Shown here in pieces: positions 1-11,117 of a stretch of DNA of 64,000 nucleotides. The notes beneath the pieces were generated by a model that made no database searches, was not told where the DNA came from, and saw nothing but the letters and a program-made list of their open reading frames with translations. A program made the translations under genes and the position numbers. The stretch comes from Anseranas semipalmata (taxonomy: Eukaryota > Chordata > Aves > Anseriformes > Anseranatidae). Positions within the stretch are counted from its first letter, which is position 1. Each line of letters starts with the position of its first letter. The stretch lies in assembly GCA_013399115.1 (NCBI GenBank), contig VXAA01000133.1, forward strand, positions 64,571-128,570, in the 5' to 3' direction.

Positions 1-220
1 GCATTGGTGTCAAGCACTGAGCTTGTTTAATGTCCCTATGATACTCCTGGGCAACATTTAAAACATCTCATGCTGTAAGGCTGCAGTACAAGCAGTTTCC
101 ACTAGCAGTAATGTGTCTTCTGGAGGCAGTCAAGGATGCAACAGTACCTCCATGACTGAGACTCCTCACAGATCCAGGAGGTGGATTACAGCTTCAGACC
201 CTTTGTTATTCTTGTTACAG

Positions 221-284
221 AAAGCAGGCTATCAACCTGATGGCATGTACCTCAGTGAATACATTTAGAGAGAGATCTTGCAAA
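221..284 (+). other. Possible orphan exon
   Basis: A pyrimidine-rich stretch ending in TTGTTACAG (to 220) is followed by a short open segment and then AAAGTAAGT, a strong donor, with the exon ending near 284. One frame is open through the whole segment. Another frame gives a short tail ending at a TAG at 266-268, so it could also be a terminal coding exon. I do not recognise the peptide in either frame. In human the upstream neighbour of this block is NFAM1, but I cannot match it. It may be chance. Confidence 0.2.
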
Positions 285-1176
285 GTAAGTGGGGTTCCCC
301 TCCTGAGCTTTAAACAGCCTAGAGAAGCCAAACCCGCACCTCATTTCCCAGCTCCCATCACCTCCTCTAATTTCCCCTGGACAACATGGGCCAACATAAC
401 CACAGCCCTGCACGTCTCGCCCTCCAAGGACTTGGCAAAAAGGCAGAGGAGGACAAATAGCACCCGCACCAGACAGACAGATGATGGCTTGGGGGGCTCC
501 AGGTAGGACACTGGCTGCCTCCCCAGCAGCTCCTCCTTGCCTTGGGCACCAAAGGACAGAGCTTGCAGGAGCTGGGCCAGGCTCCAGAACCAGACAGAGG
601 AAGTGGAGGCTGCAATGGCTTTACCTGCTTGTGAAGGCAAGAGGTTTCAAGAGCTGCAGAAGTGGGCAGGCTGGGCTGCTGCCACTGGGAAAGAGGCCAC
701 GAGGAAAGCCCATAGGAGCAGTGCTGGGAAGGCTCGCATGTCTGCCGGGACGTTCCTTTGCTCACAGCTAGATGTGGGAAGGGAGCGTGGAGCAGCGAGC
801 ATGGGGAGGGCAGGGCAGGGCCTTGGTCAGCCTTGCACCAGGGAGGTCCAGCCGGGCAGCACGGCACCAGGCTGGAGGAGGCCATGCCAGCTGAGCTCTG
901 CTTGCTCCAGGAGCCTGCCCAGCCCAGGGCAGGCATGAGGAAACTGGGAGACACCTCAGGCATAAGGCCATGCTGTTGTGCCAACCAGCCCGGGGGTGCG
1001 GGTGGCCGCTGCAGAGGAGGGGTAGCAGGGGACCCCCTTCTGGCTGCCACCCCCTCCACCCAGGGCTGCGGGGAAGCAGCGAGGGCTGGCCTCGCCGAGC
1101 AGACAGGCTGCACACAGGGGCATCTCCATGACCCCTGCCCGGCCCCGCTTCCCAGCCGGGCGGCGACGAGGCAGGA

Positions 1177-1189
1177 CCAAAATGGCGGC
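1177..1189 (+). promoter_or_regulatory. YY1-type motif at CpG-island edge
   Basis: CCAAAATGGCGGC matches the YY1 core (AAnATGGCGGC), which in vertebrates clusters at transcription or translation starts. It lies 5 bases before the N gap on the + strand, upstream of the SERHL-like gene. The ATG inside it could be the start of that gene's missing first exon, but the gap prevents a check. Confidence 0.4.
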
Positions 1190-1193
1190 ACCC

Positions 1194-1359
1194 NNNNNNN
1201 NNNNNNNNNNNNNNNNNNNNNNNNNNNNNNNNNNNNNNNNNNNNNNNNNNNNNNNNNNNNNNNNNNNNNNNNNNNNNNNNNNNNNNNNNNNNNNNNNNNN
1301 NNNNNNNNNNNNNNNNNNNNNNNNNNNNNNNNNNNNNNNNNNNNNNNNNNNNNNNNNNN
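1194..1359. other. Assembly gap (N run) in CpG-rich DNA
   Basis: The run of unknown bases is flanked on both sides by very GC-rich, CpG-rich sequence (NotI-like GCGGCCGC at about 1373). It probably hides the promoter and perhaps exon 1 of the downstream SERHL-like gene. Confidence 0.9.
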
Positions 1360-2835
1360 CCGGGGCGCAGCCCGCGGCCGCAGACCCGCTCCCGCTGGCT
1401 TGCGGGTAGCGGGGCCGGGGCGGTGCCTCCACCCGCGGCGCTCTGGGGGCCGGTGCCCGGGCAGCCCTTCGCTGGGGTACGGGGCCGGGACCAGAAGCCC
1501 CACGGCGCCATGAGGCGAGGCCCCGGGGAGCAGCGGTCCTTCCGCCGACGTGCAGAGCCCCCAGCCCCGCCGGGATCCGGCCGTGCCCGGGATGGAGGTG
1601 TCGGGGGGCTGGGAGGGAGCCCCACAGTGCCCAGGCGGGGGCAGGCAGCTCAGCCAGGTTCCCAGGGCATCAGGCAGGCCCGTGAGGAAGAGGCAGGTCC
1701 AAGGTCTATCCACAGCTATCAGGATCGGGCCCGGTGATCAGCAGGCAAAGTGAGGGTGCTGGGCACATGGCTGCTGCAGGCCAGCACTGCTGTAGCATTG
1801 CTGCAGCTGATGGCCCTGAGCTGAGCTTGAATGGGCTCCTGGGCCATGGGTTGAGGGGGGGGAAGATGTGAGGGAGGCCCCAGGTGCACCTGATCAGTTC
1901 CATAAGGGCTTACAAGTGCCCTCAGGACCCTGACAGCAGTGTCCTTTCAGTTCGCTCCCTCTGTCCTCAGAACTGATGGGGGGACTTGCCATAGAGCGTT
2001 CGCAGTGGGGTGTCAGTGAGCTGTTTAAAAGGACACAAACCGGAGACAAGTGACTGGGAAGGGGACACGGCATTAGAGAATTGGGGCTGGGTTTGGGGGG
2101 CGTCAGGCTGCCCGCGAGGGGCTCCAGGGACCACATGGGCTTGGGGGTAGTGGGAGGATATTCAGGACACCCCTGGAAGAGCCCCAGAGGCCAGTCAGTA
2201 CTGGGGGGTTCACTCAACAGCCTGGGGTTGGGTGAAGGGAGAGATGTAGCTCAGTGACTGCCAGGCCAGTCAGCAGCAGTGGGACAGGTTTGAGTTCAGG
2301 TGGGTGCCTGGTGGGTTGTGGACCCATATTGCATGTGGGGGCTCCGGCTCAGAGGGGCACACGGGAGGGTGGCAGCAGGGGTCCAGTTGCGTGGTGTGTG
2401 GCCAGCTGCTCTCTAGGAGGTGCCAGCCTCTGGAAGAGGAGAAACACCAAGTTAAAGGAGGAGAAGGTGGCAATAATCTAGTACTGAAGACAGTATCCTT
2501 ATTCCCAGAATTGTCTTCTTGGTCCAAGACAGGTGCCTGACTCACTGCAGCTAGCTGGGGGAATTCTGCATGGTTCCCTCCTGCCAGATCTCTTGTGCCC
2601 TCTGGTCAGGTTGCAGCTGCTGCAGAGATACAGAGAGGAGGTTTTCTCCTCCTGCACAGGGAAAGCTTGTTTCTTCCTAGGAGCATCGCTAGTACGTGCT
2701 GGGAGCGGGAGTCCCCAAACAGGCAAGCAGGAATGGCAGCTTGGGATGTTGAATGGGGAGCTATAAATCAGCAAGCTGCTAATTAAGACCGCAGAAGACT
2801 GGTGAGTTACTAAAGACCTGTATTACTCTTTTCAG
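1360..2835. other. CpG-rich to normal transition, no gene seen
   Basis: CpG density falls off after about 1610. No coding exon with recognisable product was found in this stretch. It probably contains the 5' untranslated exon and first intron of the SERHL-like gene. The reading frames here are not conserved-looking. Confidence 0.5.
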
Positions 2836-2922
2836 ATCTCTGGGCCATTAACAAGCTCCCTGGGACCTGTTCCGAGCACGTGGCTCTCAGGGGACGCTGC
2901 TTGAGAGCACTTTATTTTGGGC

Positions 2923-5900
2923 ATGTTCTCAGAGGTGAAGTTCCCCGTGCCCTGGGGCCACGTGGCAGCCAAGGCCTGGGGACCCCCAGAGGGACACCCT
3001 GTGCTGTGCTTGCATGGCTGGCTGGACAACGCCAACACCTTTGACAGGCTCATTCCACTGCTCCCCAGAGGTGGGTCTGGCTCATTGGGATGGCTCTTGT
3101 TGTGTTGCAGGGCCGCATGTCTGACGCTCTCTCCCTTTCAGATTGCCGTTATGTGGCAATGGATTTTTCAGGCCATGGCTTGTCATCCCACCGACCTGCA
3201 GGCTCCCCCTACCATTTTCTGGATTATGTGAGCGATGTGCGCCGGGTAGCAGCAGGTCGGTAATTGAAGGGACCCTTGAGGGGGCATTTGTGCAGGGGGT
3301 GCTCTGGCACTCCTGCTCTTTGGAACAAGTGGGCAGTGTTTACTGCTGTGAGGGGGGTCAGTTCCCTCTGCTTCTGCCCAGTCTGATGTTAGCTGGTGCT
3401 TTGGTAACACACACTGAATAAACATCCCTCTTTATCACTATTTTTTGAGGATAGGAAATATTTCTATACTGAAAAGCAGCAGTAGCTGAATATGCAACTA
3501 GATAGTTCTGCCAGACTGACTTTTTGTAAGCAGCCAGCGACCTCTAACCAGTGTTAGGTGTAAATTGGAGACTCTTCTGGTTCTCCCCATTGGCAGCTTG
3601 GTACTTGCTTTAGTGCCATACAAAGAAATGTGAAAGCCAGGGTGTCCTGGGCTCCTAATAACTCCTGGTCTAACTGCATATCTGTATGCTGATCTTGGGG
3701 GAGCCTGTGGCACATGCAGTTTTGCATCCCTCATTCCTTATACAAAGAGCCTGTAGAAGTTCTGTGATGTGCAAGAGGGTAAAACACATCTTTCAGTGAG
3801 GTATGTTTCAGATGGCAGCACTGATGAAACGGTATTTTCCCGTAAGCCTCTCGGAGTGCCCTAAAAATGGACTGAAGAGCCTGATGAGCTAAATGGCGCA
3901 AAGAGCTTTCACTTGGCATAATCACACTTTCCCCAAGGCAGCAGACCTGGCTCAGAGTCCTCGTGGCTCTCGCTGAGTGCCCTGCAGCAGGGTGCTTTGT
4001 CAAGGTCTCCCTGTTCCAGCAGATGCTGCCCAGTCAGGCTCCTTTGCTCATTGCCAGTCTCGTGTCTGGCAGTGAATGGGCATTTGCTGTAGTTTGCCAT
4101 GCAGAGAGTGCTTGAGAGCTGTGTGGCTTAACTACCAAGGAAACGAGGTGGTGGATGTTCTTTTCCTTTAAAACTGGCCGACTTAGCCACCTCATTTCTG
4201 GATTAGGAAGCAAATTAAGCATTGCAGAAGCCCTCCCGGGAGAAGGAGCCTGTGTTGGTGGAGAAGCAGCAAGATGCCGCTGCTCTGGTTTCTAATGCAG
4301 CACTGTCTGTTTTTGTCTGTTGCCACTTAGCATTGCAGTGGAGACGGTTCACCCTGATGGGTCACAGTATGGGTAAGTGGCTCTTATCCTTGTAAGCTGT
4401 GAGATTCACGGGAATATGGGTAGATAATTAATTTACAAGGCATGCTGCGAGGAGCCGGGTTGGAATATTTATTATATTGTGTCAAGTACCAGGTTCTTGC
4501 TTGAGTGATTCAAAAATCTGCACCCTTGTTTAAAATGCTTCTGTTTTCAAGACTCTGCAGTACAAACAGTGGCGACTCTCCCTGTGGGCATTTCCTGAAT
4601 TCCCAGGAGGGAATAGCGGTGGGCAAAGAGGGGTGCTCTAAGGCAGCACTATTCACAGCAGGCCTTCCTGCTGTCCACAAGCTTTGTGGCCTTGTGGGGA
4701 CCAGGCAGGGTCTTGGTGGGTCACAGAGCTTGCTGAGGGGAACCAGGACTCCAGGCTCTATCCCTGTGTCCTGGGGACATAATTGAGTTTTGCCTTGATG
4801 TGGGTTTTGCTCCCCAGTGCTGCTCTGGCCACAGCTCACAGTACCTGTGCGCTGTAGTGTTTTAAGTGGTAACTCTTCCTTCGCCTTTCAGCCTGAGAGG
4901 GAGATGGGGATGGGGAAGGACAGGGAGTCCAGCTGGCCAGTCATCCAGTTTTCTGCTTGTGTCCTCCCTGCTGGGAGAGCTTTACTCTGAGGCTGGGCTT
5001 TGTCCCTTGGTACAACGTGCATTTGTGCTTCTAAGGCATCTCCTGCTATGGGGAAGGGGAGTTCCTGTTGCCAGAGGGCATCCTGCTCATAACTGAGCAC
5101 CCTTCTTTCCTTTGCAGGAGGGTCTGTGGCAGGAATGGTGAGTAAATCATTCTTTCTTCATGGGGTTTGTGACTTTTGCAGCTGGAACAACAAATGGGAG
5201 AGGAATAAATGGACAGACTGTGTGGGACTTGGATCTCGGGGGAGGAGAGGCCATTCTCTGACTCCTTTCCAGTATAGCAGGGCAAAGACAGCACTCACAC
5301 AGCTTTTCTCTTTGTCTCACAATGTTTCATCTTTCCTCAGTTCTGTTTCCTTTATCCTGAGATGGTGGACAAGCTGATCCTGCTGGAAAATCTTGGCTTT
5401 CTGCTAGCTCCAGAGGTTAGATTTCATGCGTTGTTCCCCTCCCTTTTATTAAATAAAAAGAGATGCTTTTTTTTCCCCTCATTGTTCAAATAAAGCACTG
5501 GTGTGACCAGTCCTTTTGGCATGCACAGATCTGCTCGTTGTTGCATGAAGGGAGGTCCCTGCTTAGGGTGGCCCTTGGGGGATGCTTGGTAGCGCTCAGC
5601 ATCCTGCAGTCCCATAGCACTGAAATTCACTTGTCTATGCCATGCCCTTGTGCAAAGGGAACTGGAACCTCTGTCTAGGCAGCTTCCTGCCAAGGTTGTC
5701 TTTTTGCCAACAGCTTGTTGGGTGACCTGGGTGCAAGCCTGGCAGATTTCTTTTTCTGTTCCTGGCAGGACATAAAGCTACATTCCCAAACTGCCATCAT
5801 CACTTCCAGGTGCTGAGGATTTGGTAGGCAGAAGTCCGACAGAGGCACAGGGTCAGAGGGACAAAAGATACCAGATTTTCCTTGTTCTTTTGGACAGTTG

Positions 5901-8900
5901 TCCTCAACTCAAAAGTGAAGTAGGAGGGGGTAGAAAAGATTGCCAGGGTGAAAAGTTAACAACGTTAAGCACTGCTGTAAGGGTTTTCTGCTCCTACCTT
6001 GCCTGTTACATATTGCTGTTCCCTTTTCCCCAGAAGTGGGCGTTTTTAATATGATGTTCCTAACTAGTACGAGTTCTGAGAGATGCTGAAGGGTGAAATA
6101 CCCCCTTCTACCTTTTGATAAGGGTTAAAATGACTCAGAAGAGGGAGGTTACTTCTGTTCCCTACATATCTTTGTTTTAGGACACTGAGGCGTGGCTGAA
6201 ATCAAAACGGATGGTTATCGACAGACTACTGAGTCTAGAGGCAAGGCAGCAAACTCCCAAAGCCCATAGCCCTGAAGCAGCATTGCAGAGGTGAGTCCCC
6301 ATCTGTCTTTTCATTTGCTGCCTGCCCTCATCTTGGACAGTTATGGTTGCATGAACAATAAGGGGAAACCATCCCTGTTCTGCCCGTTCAAGTCCTCCTC
6401 TGGAATCTCAGCAAGACTTTTTGCTTCTGCAGTCAGCTTTCTGCTCTTCTCTGAAGCAGCCCGAGAGCTCGCTGTCGCCTTGTCATGCCATTTTCGCTTC
6501 GCTTCCTCCATTTTTCAGCAGCACAATCTCTCTGCCATGTCTCCTCCAGGCTCTTAGAAGCAAACAGACATCTGACAGCTGAGGGTGGGGCAATCCTGCT
6601 GCAGCGAGGAGCAACTGAGACACCCGCTGGTAAGGGGCTGCTTGGAGACAGGGCTCATCACAGCGCTGGCCCAACACTGGGTGTGGGAAGGGAGCAGTGC
6701 CAACAGTCATTGTCTTCCACAGAGTACAGGGTGCCCTAGCTACAAGTTTACACAGCCTGAATGGGATCAATTAGGTCTGGAGGCAGAGCTCTCCTTTCCC
6801 AGCAACTGAGGTTGGTACTCGAGTCCTAGAATGGGTAAAGAAAAAGAAATCTAAAAAGGAGATACCTGAATTAATCCTACTCGTCTCAAAAAGTCTTGGG
6901 CAGACCCCAAAGGTGAGGGGCAGAGGAGGCAGAGCAACTCCTCTTATGACACATGAAAACCTCCTCTTGTTTTCATTCCAGGGCTGGTGTATAACAGAGA
7001 CATGAGAGTCCGTACGGTAAGCGTTGCAGTTCTGACTTGCCCCCTGCTGCTTCTAAGGCCTGAGCTTACAGAAAACAGGCAGTGGAGGCCCACTCACTGA
7101 GCCCAGGCCCTGCCTCCACCCAACCATTTACTTACTGCTTCCCTAATTCCCACACCTCTTTTAAATGCTGCTGTTAAAAGAGCCTACACTTGATCATTAA
7201 CTGACTCAGCTTACAGAGTCACTGGAAAATGTTACTGAATTTTTTAGCAGTTCCTGAGCCCCAGGGCCTCCTGGCCACATTTTCCTGCTGTTATAACTCT
7301 TAAGGCAGCAGATAGATAGATGCTTTAGGTTAGCTTCTTTGTCAGGTCACCCTTATAAGAAGGGGGGAGGGAGTGGGACAAAGTCTCTTATATTTGATAC
7401 TTGAATAGCTTTGTGCCACTATTGAGCAAGTAGGGCCTCCTCTACCTGTGCTACTGCCAGGCTATGAAAGCCAGAGTATTGTACTATCTCCTTTTTAGTA
7501 AAAGGATTTTTAAAGCTTTTTCTCTGCTGTGAGATCATTCCCATATGTGCTGCAACCCAGCAGGCAGCGTTGTTGGCAGCCCTGAAACGCAGCTGGACAG
7601 AAGGAGCAGTTGCAGAGCCAGCCACTCTTGTGTGCAGCCTGGCAGCCTGTCCCATCTCAGTGCAGCAGCTGTGGGGCCTCAGCCTCTCCTGCCCTCAGAG
7701 CTGCTAGTGCCACAGGGTCTGGGGACACCCTCTGCCCTCAGCTGCTGCCCCTGACCTTTGTTGCTCTCCCTGTCTTGTATCTGCAGCAGAGTCGAGAGTC
7801 CCTCACAGTGGAGCAGTGCGTGAAGCTCCTGCAGAAGATCCAGGACCGCGTTCTCATCATTTTGTGAGTGAGGCACAAGCGAAATCAGACCTCGTTGCCT
7901 CCCCGCAGCCCCAGGTGGATGGGGTGACAGCTAGAGGGGGGTCCTTCGCTATACAGAGCACATCCCTTCGAGCCTCAGACATCACCTTGTCCCATCACCT
8001 GCAGCACAATCTTAATTCTGCAGGAGGTCTGATGCTGGCTTCTCCAGGAGGACTGCCCTGGCACCTCCCTCTCCAAGCAGGGCACAACCCGTGATTAGTG
8101 TTTAAACCAGCAGCATGGAGGAGGGAGAGGGACGGAGAGGAGATGCAGAAGCTGGCTGGAAGGAAAAAAGAGCAGAAGATAGGGTGGGGGCAGGGACTGA
8201 TAGACAAGTTAAGGAGCCAGCCCCAGGGGGATAATATTTAACGTCTCCACTCTGATACTAGGCAGTGGCCCAAGGTCTTAAATGGATAGTTTGGTAGATA
8301 ATAGCTGCTTAGCCAAGCTGTGCCTTGCCCCCCCGATTACCACGTATGAACTTGTAACCGTGCTGTTTACAAGCAGCATACAAAGAACAGCTGGGTCTGT
8401 CATCCTAGTCTGTCTTGGGGACGTTGCTTCTGCCCAGGACAGCCACAGAGAGAGGCGCACTGTGTGCTGTACTGAGCCTTGCTTTTACTTTTCAGAGCAC
8501 AAGATGGACTCTTGGTACCGCACAAGCTGGAGAGCAGAAATCACTTTGTGAAAGCCCTACGGGAGGCCTTTGAGTGTACCCTCAAAGAGGTGAGAGCAGC
8601 CTTCATCCTTGCATCTCCACTCCTTGGGGCACCAAACTGGGAGCAGCTAGGAAGTAGCTTACCTTAGCGGACACCCACACTAGGGGATTTGTCCTGAACA
8701 GCCTAGTCCCCACACAGGGGGAAAGCCAACTTTTCCCCCTGCTGCCAAAGTCCTAGTCAGCACTGCCTTGTGGACCCAGCTCATCCCAGTTCCTCCTATC
8801 TCTGTCCTGCCTCCCCCAGTCTGTTGGATTGTAATCTCTTTAGATGATGTTTTGTCTGTGGCTGGCATATCTGCAGTCAACTATGGCAACATCAAATCCA

Positions 8901-9137
8901 ACCCTTCTTTGAGACACCATTTCCTCTGGCTTCCTCCCCTGGTGGGTGCCACAAAGCAAGCATAGCTTGCCTGAGGGAACACTTTCCTCCTCTGTATCTG
9001 CTTGTGTCTTCTCCCTCCAGCACATCCAGCTAGTAGAGGTGCCTGGGAGTCATTTTGTGCACCTGAACAAGCCGGAGGTGGTGTCCGGGATCATCAGCAA
9101 CTTCCTGACAGCGCAGAACACCAGAGCAAGGCTCTAG
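2923..9137 (+). CDS. SERHL2: Serine hydrolase-like protein (alpha/beta hydrolase), 11 coding exons
   Basis: Exons joined by GT-AG sites: 2923-3070, 3142-3255, 4331-4372, 5118-5137, 5341-5415, 6181-6290, 6550-6629, 6982-7016, 7787-7863, 8496-8589, 9021-9137. Together they give 912 nt, 303 aa, close to human SERHL2 (314 aa). It is an alpha/beta-hydrolase fold protein of the SERHL family, reported in peroxisomal and perinuclear vesicles with unknown natural substrate. Visible are [18 protein letters not shown] near the N-terminus, the nucleophile elbow GHSMGG with Ser at about residue 100, and a C-terminal GSHFVH with the likely catalytic His near 276. The start is uncertain. ATG at 2923 follows an in-frame stop, so an exon from 2836 would be 5'UTR. 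Alternatively an acceptor at 2931-2932 could join to an exon 1 hidden in the upstream gap, as in human. The neighbour RRP7A is convergent. Confidence 0.9.
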
Positions 9138-9782
9138 GCAGGATCACTGCAGCAGCAGTTCAGGAGAACAGGGAGCTAAAAGCAGGCTCTGGAGGAATTG
9201 TCACCATTCCTACCTCACATCCAGCACCAGTTTCATGATACTCATTCCTAAGCTGAGCTTGCTGAAGGGGTGGAAGCAGATCTGCTCAGTTGTGCAGGGG
9301 AAAAAGAATCCTTCCTCCACTTCCAGCTCTGGGAGTGGAGGGTTAGAAGGCCCAGTGGCCTTCCCCTTGCTTGCTCCTAACTTCTGCACCGTGAAATGGA
9401 GCAGGAACACAGACATGGGCATCCTCTGTGGGAGCAGCAGCACCACCAGCTGTAGCACTGCAAGAGATAGGTAACTCATTCTTGCCTCCTCTCTGAGCGT
9501 GGTGTGATCAGTCTCTTCCCAGGGTTAGACCTACTGGAAAATAGGAGAGTGTTCTGCTTTTCTGCTTATTTCCATGAGTGCCTGAGCTCGGAGGGCCTCA
9601 ATCTCTCTGTTCTACTGTGAGAGCTGCTGCTTTTTTAAAAATTGGCTTAAGTGAGAGCTCACCTGGGCACAGAAGGCCATTTCAATGAAGTTCTAGGGAA
9701 TGAGTCATTAATCCTCTAGCTGAAGCAGCTGGGAGAACTACTAGTAATGGAAAAGTTAGCAGAGATTATTTCTGTCCTTCTA

Positions 9783-9788
9783 AATAAA
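9783..9788 (+). terminator. Poly(A) signal of the SERHL-like gene
   Basis: AATAAA lies about 650 bases after the stop codon at 9135-9137 and is followed by a TGTT/GTCTTTG-rich stretch, as expected downstream of a cleavage site. It implies a 3'UTR of roughly 0.65 kb. Confidence 0.5.
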
Positions 9789-9799
9789 GATTGATCTTC

Positions 9800-11117
9800 C
9801 ACTGTTAACACTGTCGTCTTTGACTGTATAGGAGAGTGAACCTCCTTTCTTTCAGGATGCTCACCCAACCAGCTAAAGTGCCAATCTTATGAGGCAGCGA
9901 TTTTTACATGCATTCTGCTTTAGATATGGCATGTTAAGTCTCCATCTGCCTCCTAGTTAAATTGATGCAAAAAGACAAACGAAGCAAGCAGGCCTGGCAA
10001 TCTCCCCATGCAATGGAAGCTGCATTTACAGTGGGTTTTCTAGGGGAGGGTGAATCTACTTCAGCCCAGCTCTGTGGAGTTTATCAGTAATTCCTCCTTA
10101 CGCTCATGGTTAGTCCCTTACCAAGGCTGCAGGCAGTAAAATAAACGTGTAGAAGCCTGGGGGTGGCTCCTTTCAGATCACAGCAGAAGCAGTCACAGAC
10201 CGCTGGGGTGAAGTCCGAGTTATGTGGGCAGCAGCAAAAGCACCCCCACAGCTGGATGTGCCTGCTGCCATCCTTTCCTGCCTCCTGTGGACTGCTGGCA
10301 GGGTAAGTGGAAACACACCTTGTAGAGTCTGGTTTCTCCCTCCAAAGCCAGGCTGCCATCTCACTTTGTCTAGTGGCGGTGCTGAACAGCAGAGGTTCCC
10401 ATAGCCCGGGCTAGACCTGGCTGTAGAGGTTCAACTACAGCTGGAGGGGCACCCCAACACCTGGCAGGGGGAGCTGCCTGGGAGGGAAACACCGAGGGAA
10501 AGGGTAGGGCTCTGTACCAAACCACTGATCTCTGCCTGTGACAGGAACTTTCCAGCTGATTTTTTTTTCCCCCAAGGTAACCTCCCCCTCACCTTCTTCC
10601 TTCCCCCCAGATAAACACATGAGGGAGCACTGGCATACAAACCATGGCTTTTATCACCACCCCAGTCCAGCACATAAGACGCTGTTCCCCACAGCAGAGC
10701 AAGGGAGAGAGAGGCATTCCGGTATTTCAGGAACAGAGCAGCAGTTTGTTTACAGTTCTTCAGCCATTCCCTGCCCCTGTAGAGGCTGTGCTGGGCCAAT
10801 TCTGTCTCTCACCAACCTTCAGGAAGGCCTTGGGTGGCAGGGAGATACAGGTTGTCACTGGATGTGCCCCCTTGACCCATGCACCCAGGAAAATGGTGCT
10901 GGACAATGGCAGCACAGGCATGACCAGGAGAGCGGGAGGATGCCGATGTGAATGAAGCCAACTCCCCCTCCAGCTGCTGGGATCTCCCACTTCAGATGCA
11001 GGGGCAGGGACAACATGCAGCTGCCTCAATTCCTTGAAACCCTTTGGCACATGAAGTCTGTAAGCATCTCTCCTGCCCTCTCCAGCACAGGCATCCGAGG
11101 AGGTGGCTCTGCACAGC
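9800..11117. other. Intergenic DNA and RRP7A 3'UTR
   Basis: This is the space between the two convergent genes. The right part must be the 3'UTR of RRP7A, which is read leftwards from 11117. I see no clean AATAAA for it on the reverse strand. No repeat or other gene was recognised. Confidence 0.5.

Larger units (their letters stand above)
1..1193. other. Upstream GC-rich flank, no certain gene
   Basis: No gene could be established here. The sequence becomes increasingly GC-rich towards the N gap, and long open frames on both strands (for example the reverse frame from 367 across the gap) reflect base composition and Ns, not recognisable protein. A possible exon with a good acceptor at 211-220 and a donor near 285 is listed separately. 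Near the gap, 1177-1189 reads CCAAAATGGCGGC, a YY1-type element of the sort found at CpG-island start sites. Confidence 0.5.

Noticed and set aside
367..1713. 448-codon reverse-strand open frame
   Set aside because: It runs through the N gap; the known parts are compositional, with no family resemblance.
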